Shown in pieces: positions 58,668 through 64,000 of a DNA stretch of 64,000 nucleotides (positions are counted from its first letter, which is position 1; every line of letters starts with the position of its first letter). Both the position numbers and the translations under genes were made by a program. Origin of the DNA: Portunus trituberculatus (Eukaryota > Arthropoda > Malacostraca > Decapoda > Portunidae); contig NC_059303.1 of the NCBI RefSeq assembly GCF_017591435.1, forward strand, positions 1,843,949 to 1,907,948, read 5' to 3'. Below the pieces are notes generated by a model. The model searched no databases, was not told the origin of the DNA, and worked only from the letters and a program-made list of their open reading frames with translations.

Positions 58668-59053
58668 CCCGTAAGATGATTTGAAAATTTCTGAGAGGCG
58701 TGCGATAGTCCATTGTGTTTTTAGTGAGGTGACGATGATTTGCTGGCTTGCTGCAGCAGCCGGAGGTGCCATTTGGCTAAATATCGAATGTTTTAATGTT
58801 ATGTTTTGCTATCTGTGGAATGTTTCAGTATCTTACATTTTAAGATAGATTGTATTAACAAGTATGCAATTTACTGATAAACATTACGCGATAACATTAT
58901 TGCAGTGATTAAAGGTAAGTACTCACGTACGTACTACGTGGTACAGTACCTATCACTGGGTCAAAAAGGAGGGGGAAGGATTTGTTAATACAATCTGTCT
59001 TAGTATAAGATGCTGTATTAACAAATATAATTTCAAACCATCTTACGGGTAAA
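58668..59053. repeat. Inverted-repeat (foldback) segment
   Basis: TTTACCCGTAAGATGATTTG at 58668 is matched in inverse by CATCTTACGGGTAAA at 59039-59053. A second inner pair (AGATTGTATTAACAAG near 58850 and its inverse near 58985) folds the same way. It is non-coding and about 390 bp long. Confidence 0.6.
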
Positions 59054-59062
59054 ATATATATA

Positions 59063-59547
59063 CAGGCAACCCCTGCTTAACGAAGGTTCACACAACGAAA
59101 TTTAGCTACAACAAAAAAATTCATTTTACTACCATCTGCTCGTTTAACAAACACCAAACTCGCTTTAACGAAGTTTTATCTAGGTAATTTTTTCCAAGTT
59201 TGAAAGCCCCGCCGTATCACACAAGCCGACAGGCTTATGAATACACCAGCACCTCTCGTGGACAACAAACACACCACTCACTCCCCCTGTTCAAAACAAT
59301 AACAGCGTCAGCAGCAGCTCGTCTTCCCTCGCTCAACTTACCACCAAAACACCCTGCAGTGTCGCCTAGCGTTGCTAAGAAGACCAGGAAGTCTCTTACT
59401 CTTGATGTGAAGCTGAATATTATTCACAAACACGAGAGAGGCGAGAAAACTAATAGCATTGCTCGCCACCATCTTGACTCCACCTACTGTCTCTACTCTT
59501 TTCAAGTCAGCAGACTATTAAGAAGGCTGGTGAGACCGTATCTTTTT
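59063..59547 (+). mobile_element. Tigger-like element T, copy 5 (truncated)
   Basis: Left end CAGGCAACCCCTGCTTAACG after TA. The plus strand at about 59370-59545 encodes KKTRKSLTLDVKLNIIHKHE and following residues. It is cut at 59547, where sequence of element Y in inverted orientation begins (GATACTTGAACAGCCATTTG), so a later rearrangement or insertion removed the right half. Confidence 0.75.
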
Positions 59548-59822
59548 TGATACTTGAACAGCCATTTGGAACAAATTAAGTTCGAGTATTAAGTCTCCAC
59601 TTTACTAAAAAAAATTCTCCCTTCACTTGACTTTTGTTTTCATCTATTGGTCTATGGAGGTGTACAATTTCATTTCTTTCTTTTTTTTTTTTTTTTTTTT
59701 TGACTGAGGGTAATTTAGTATGATATGGGCTATGTTTTGTTCTTTTAGATGACGTAATGAGGAAATTGTGTATCAGCACGGTGGCAAAACTGATATAAAC
59801 AACGCACATGCTTGGTGCCTGA

Positions 59823-59825
<3 letters not shown>

Positions 59826-59886
<61 letters not shown>
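59826..59886. repeat. (TC)n microsatellite
   Basis: About 30 TC units within the TBCD intron. Confidence 0.95.
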
Positions 59887-59888
<2 letters not shown>

Positions 59889-60070
59889 AGAGGTACTTTA
59901 CTGGTCTTTGGAGGTATCAAATGCTATCTTCTTGTCAAATTTTATGATGATTATAACAAATATGCTTGATACAGTGATAAGAAGCTTGATACAAGGGCAA
60001 GCTTAATATAGAACATAGTGTACAAAAAATTATATTGATGATGAATATGCAATACTTTTTTCTGATGCAG

Positions 60071-60204
60071 AGAGTGAACAGGTCTGTGAAAGCAACCTGG
60101 GATCTATTTACGAGGCACTGCTGAGGAGCCTGGATGACTACACCATGGACCGGCGGGGAGACATTGGGGCCTGGGTGAGGGAGGCTGCCATCACTGCTTT
60201 ACAG
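60071..60204 (+). CDS. TBCD: Tubulin-folding cofactor D (TBCD), internal exon
   Basis: A 134-bp exon with acceptor CTGATGCAG ending at 60070 and donor GTGTGT at 60205. Its first two bases complete the codon split at 32645. The frame reads SEQVCESNLGSIYEALLRSL, DDYTMDRRGDIGAWVREAAI, TALQ, and ends at a codon boundary. The D-YT-D-RGD-G-WVR-AA signature is the one I recall from the start of the TBCD C-terminal domain, and it follows the upstream exon in the expected order. TBCD acts in the cytosol on beta-tubulin folding and with ARL2 and cofactors C and E. Later exons must lie beyond 64000; none is visible here. Confidence 0.85.
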
Positions 60205-61183
60205 GTGTGTCATGATGGTGTTTTTGCACCAACTTCTGAACCTTATGTGGTCTTGCTTTTTCTAATCATGATTTCCCTCTTAGCATTCAAAAGAACAAAA
60301 TAGACAATTAGCTGTAGAACCTCAGTTATCAAACACCTCCCTTTTCTAACAAATTGTTTTTTTGAGCAAAATTCTGAACTCATAATTGTTTCAGTTGCTG
60401 TATACAATTTTTTTTAACCAAATTACTTGCTAAAAAGCAATGGTTTATATGAACAGTTCCTTCATTTTTATGTATTTAAGACAGTAATTGAATCTTTAAA
60501 ATAAGGAATATGTGATCTCATTGAAGCTTCTCAATTCAGTTTACCTATCTCATGAATAATTCTGAACCATCTGTGGCTGTTAAGATGACTTACAGCACCA
60601 TCACTACTGTACAACTACATATATCAATAGCTCTTTCCAGCAGCAGAATATCTAAATGTTATGATAATCTTAATTTTGGCATTTAGTGGATTACTTCTCT
60701 GTGTAACTTTGCATTGCTTCATTCACTAGATTAATGACAAAAAGAATACCTGCACAATTTAAACAATATCTTCTGATGCACTCTGTGTCACTAAATTAAT
60801 TCAATACATCCTTTCTGGATAAACCATTTTGACCTGGAGAAGTGGAGCAGCTACATTAGCAGCTGGAGCATTTGTCATGAGTAACTAAAACAAGGTGGAC
60901 AGGTGACTGGTAATAGATTATTCCGTTTTATATGGATTCCTATGGAAAATATTTTTGATTTCCAGACATTTTTGAATTTCAAGTAGCATTCATGAATAAT
61001 TGAGTTCAAGAACCAAGATTTCATTGTACACAATTAACTCTCAGTTTTCATGCATCAAACTTCTCACATTCACTTTTACTAGTTTTTTGTTTTGGAACCT
61101 AACTATTACTACGTTGTGGGAAATCTCATTTTATTGATATAATAAAACATGGGATGGGTAGAAGAAATACCCAGACTGTAACA
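60205..61183. other. TBCD intron, no recognised element
   Basis: AT-rich sequence following the exon donor. I see no coding frame of note and no recognised transposon ends. Confidence 0.5.
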
Positions 61184-62250
61184 GGCTGTTATGTACCACC
61201 AGCTGCTATGTACCATCCCTGGCTGCTATGTACCATCCATGGCTGCTATGTACCTGGCTGCTATGTACCATGATTATAGCTATGTAACTTTTTTATTAAT
61301 ATGATTAATAATAATGTTTATTTGTTTGCCTTGCAAATAGAGAATAAAGCAAATAGAGCTCTGGTCATATTTTGCTTCGAAAAGGACAACTTAGGAACTC
61401 CAGCTGATCTGCTCACTATTTGCTTCAAAACTTCAGTGAACTTGTTCAGTATTTACTTCCTAACTCAAGTGAACTTGCATCCTCAATTATTTTTTTTTAT
61501 ACTACTAGAATTCATTCAGCGGTTAATTGTGCTGCCAACTTACCTCCATCTTGTATAGAGCCAGCTTTTTGACATATCACTAGCCAGCCACTTCCTCATC
61601 AGCAACTTCAAGATCTCATTACCTACTATGAAAAAAAATGGATCAGGAATGAGATGCATCCTCCACATTCTTGATCCTCTTACAAGTGCAGAAGGGTGGC
61701 ACCATGCAATTAACAGGATAGCAAAAACCAATTCTATAAACATGTATGTACCTCTTAATTAGTATTCTACATGATTAATCTAATAGAATTCCTATGACTA
61801 AAATTAGTAAAACAAAAGAAAATGTATAGATACCAAAGAAAGCATGCTATCAAAAAGCAAATTAACCTCAGTGACCCATACATGAAATATGAGAACAAAT
61901 CCATAACAACATCGGAATTTCTAAATCGGTGCGCTGAACTGCTGGATCATTCTGAGGACTAAGCCTGTGTTAAGTCAATGTACAGTTTGCTGAATCTTAT
62001 TGGTTGACAACCTTTAATTATTGTATGCAGTTTTAACATGTTTATGCTTTTGTGTTATCTTTTTATGTAGATTTTTATTTTTTTTTTCTTACAATAAATA
62101 TTTTGTCTTCCTACTTGGTATCTGGTACATAGCAGCCTTGTTTTGTACATGCAAGCAAAAGCAATGGTACATAGGAGCCGGTAAATAGCAGCCCAACAGT
62201 GATACATATAAGCCAAACCAGTGGTACATAGGAGCCGGTACATAGCAGCT
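61184..62250. mobile_element. Possible MULE-type element with tandem repeats in inverted ends
   Basis: The left side has five tandem variants of GGCTGCTATGTACC (61184-61270). The right side has the inverse GGTACATAGCAGC and GGTACATAGGAGC units (62126-62250). Between them, at 61685-61717, the plus strand reads SAEGWHHAINR, reminiscent of the N-EGWH..-N motif near the end of Mutator-like transposases. A decayed C-terminal stretch follows (FLNRCAEL-like near 61918). The rest of the gene is unreadable. No target duplication was identified. Confidence 0.42.
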
Positions 62251-62560
62251 AGCATTCACCCAGACATACTGGTTGGTGGCACACAATTTCCTGGAGCCTA
62301 GTTAGTAGCCAATCCAAATGCTTTATATTTTGATTTGCCTCTGACTAGCTAATGAAGAAATATCTTTTTCAAAGGAAAGGAGCTTGTTGAGTTTACATTT
62401 TAATAGAAACAATGAATAGGCATTTTAGGGATAGTGTCACTATAGCACAGATTTTAGTACTTCATGGGTACCTTTGGCACCCTATGTATGCATGGACACT
62501 TGACCCTCGTTTATCCGGATTTCAGTTAATCCAAACAGTGTCCAGATAACAATGTTGTGC
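62251..62560. other. TBCD intron, no recognised element
   Basis: About 310 bp between the possible MULE and the tail of LINE G. The stretch near 62502-62555 (CCCTCGTTTATCCGGATTTC) may be another Tigger-type end; otherwise nothing is recognised. Confidence 0.4.
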
Positions 62561-62574
62561 ATGCGTGCGTGCGT

Positions 62575-64000
62575 GTATTTACCTAGTTGTACTTACCTAG
62601 TTGTAGTTTATGGGAGGGAAGCAAGCTCATATTGACCCATCTTCATACCTTGTTTCGTCCAGCTTAGCTTTGAAACTGTGAACACTGACTGCATTTACAA
62701 TGTCTATATCTAATCCATTCCAGGTGTCCACAGCTCTATGAGGGAAACTGTACTTTTTAATGTCTCTTATACACTGCACCTTCTTCAATTTCTTCCCATG
62801 TCCCCTTGTAACCCTTGTTTCCAGGCTTAAAAAGTCTCCATTCACTTTATCCAGGTTATTCACCATTCTATAAATACCTATCAAGTCTCCCCTTTCTCTC
62901 CTACTTTCAAGTGTTGGAATTTCCAGTTTTCTCAACCGCTCCTCGTAAGTCAAATCCTTCAGTTCCGGTACTGTGTGGCTGCCCTTTGCACCCTCTCCAA
63001 TTTTCTAATATTCTTCTTAGTGTGAGGGGACCACACGATTGCCACATACTCCAGTCATGGTCTTATCATAGAACTAATTAACTTTTTCATCATATCAGCA
63101 TCCAAATATGAGAAGGCCATTTTAATTCTCCTTAGCAGATTTGTTACTTCTCCCATGATTTTATTTATATGCCTGTCTGGGGCTAAGCCTTCTGTAATTG
63201 TCACCACTAAATCCACTTCCTCTTTAGACCTTTCCAAACTAAAATTTTCCATTTTGTAATTGCCGTGTACTCTCCATTTACTTTTTCCAAATTCCATGAC
63301 TACACTTTTTTTCAGATTGAATTCCATTTGCCAAGTTTTACTCCATCTACCAATTTTATCAAGGTCCTCTTGCAATTTCATAGTCATTTACATTTTTCAC
63401 TCTCATTATCTTGGCATCATCTGCAAACAAATTGATATGACTCAATTCCTTCAGGCAGGTCATTCACATAGATGCCCAACATGACTGGTTCCAACACCGA
63501 CCCTTGAGGTACTCCACTAGTGACCTTTAGCCAGGAAGAACTACTGTTTCTTATCACTGTTCTCATTTCCTTCTCACTAAGGTAATCCTTCATCCATTTC
63601 AATAATTGACCTCCAACTCCTCCATCGTTCTTAATCTTCCATAGTAACCTCTTGTGTGATAACTTGTGAAAAGCTTTTTTTAAATCTAGGTAGATACTGT
63701 CTACCCAACCATCCCTTTCCTGTACAGCATATATAACTTTTGAATAAAATGACAACAAATTTGAGGAGCATGACCTTCCTCTTCTGAAACCAAACTGACA
63801 GTTTGTCAGCATATTGCTGCTTTCTAGGTGTTCCATCCAGACGTCTTTAATAATTTTCTCACACAGCTTCCCCACTACACTTGTCAGTGATACTGGTCTA
63901 TAATTTAAAGGGTCTACTACCACCTTTATATATAGGTACAATGTTTGGTCTTTTCCAATCCTTTGGTACTTTCCCTTGCAACAACGATGTCTTCACCAGG
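62575..64000 (-). mobile_element. LINE copy G, 3' half, continues past window
   Basis: On the minus strand the 3' end carries the CTAGGTAAATACACGC motif, with its last unit doubled (ACTAGGTAAGTACAACTAGG near 62580-62600). The C-terminal domain is at 62627-62953, the connection at 63055-63387 and the RT at 63417-63941. The FADD region (FADDAKIMRV) is split by a frame change near 63415. It is a different subfamily, closer to copies B/D than to A/E2/H. It sits in the TBCD intron, antisense to the gene. Confidence 0.87.
63417..63941 (-). pseudogene. LINE reverse transcriptase fragment (copy G)
   Basis: A 174-residue frame: DPLNYRPVSLTSVVGKLCEK, QFGFRRGRSC, YLDLKKAFHKLSHKRLLWK, then TSGVPQGSVLEPVM. 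The first palm motif should read AFDKV; here it is AFHKL, so the first catalytic Asp is His. With the frame break before the FADD box, the enzyme is inactive. The start shown is only the first ATG in frame; the element continues leftwards on its own strand beyond 64000. Confidence 0.78.

Noticed and set aside
61184..61278. CRISPR-like short repeats
   Set aside because: Units are directly tandem without unique spacers, are mirrored in inverse 900 bp away and sit in an intron of a eukaryotic gene.

Overview
This is eukaryotic, intron-bearing invertebrate DNA, most likely from a decapod crustacean. That guess rests on the family of LINE retrotransposons with a CTAGGTAAATACAC 3' end, the very long (TA)n arrays and the density of pogo/Tigger, piggyBac and Harbinger elements; it is an inference, not a measurement. 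Almost all of the window is mobile DNA. The only host gene I can support is tubulin-folding cofactor D (TBCD, + strand). Two consecutive phase-matched exons (32475-32645 and 60071-60204) are separated by a 27.4-kb intron filled with transposons.

Layout. 1-799: right part of a TA-flanked DNA element (X) carrying a retropepsin fragment. 802-18045 (plus 21297-21431): seven non-LTR retrotransposon copies, all on +, head to tail, each joined to the next at an (AC)n tail. They are broken by a tRNA-derived SINE, a DNA transposon and an internal deletion. 18046-21790: DNA element Y, holding a solo LTR that itself holds a Tigger-like element. 22254-32060: DNA transposons placed almost end to end and separated by (TA)n arrays, plus a second, inverted LTR. 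32475-32645: TBCD exon.

33431-36708: foldback and PIF/Harbinger-type elements and an RTE-like LINE scrap. 37124-46809: two copies of one Tigger family flanking a third, nearly complete Tigger. The two copies serve as natural empty sites for each other's insertions. 46913-53105: another end-to-end run of Tigger-like elements. 53319-57622: a four-level nest (DNA element, then LINE tail, then piggyBac-like element, then reversed LINE). 57893-60070: further MITE-like elements. 60071-60204: second TBCD exon. 61184-62250: a possible MULE. 62575-64000: a reversed LINE leaving the window.

The biology here is that of the elements rather than of a pathway. LINE copies look as if they land in the dinucleotide tails of earlier copies. 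TA-targeting Tigger elements pile up next to (TA)n tracts and inside each other. Many DNA-transposon derivatives keep only the N-terminal part of a transposase. Insertion sites for piggyBac (TTAA), Tigger (TA) and Harbinger (TAA) elements can be read directly because paired copies give both filled and empty sites. No RNA gene, CRISPR array or bacterial-type operon is present. All family names come from motif recognition by eye, without a database search.
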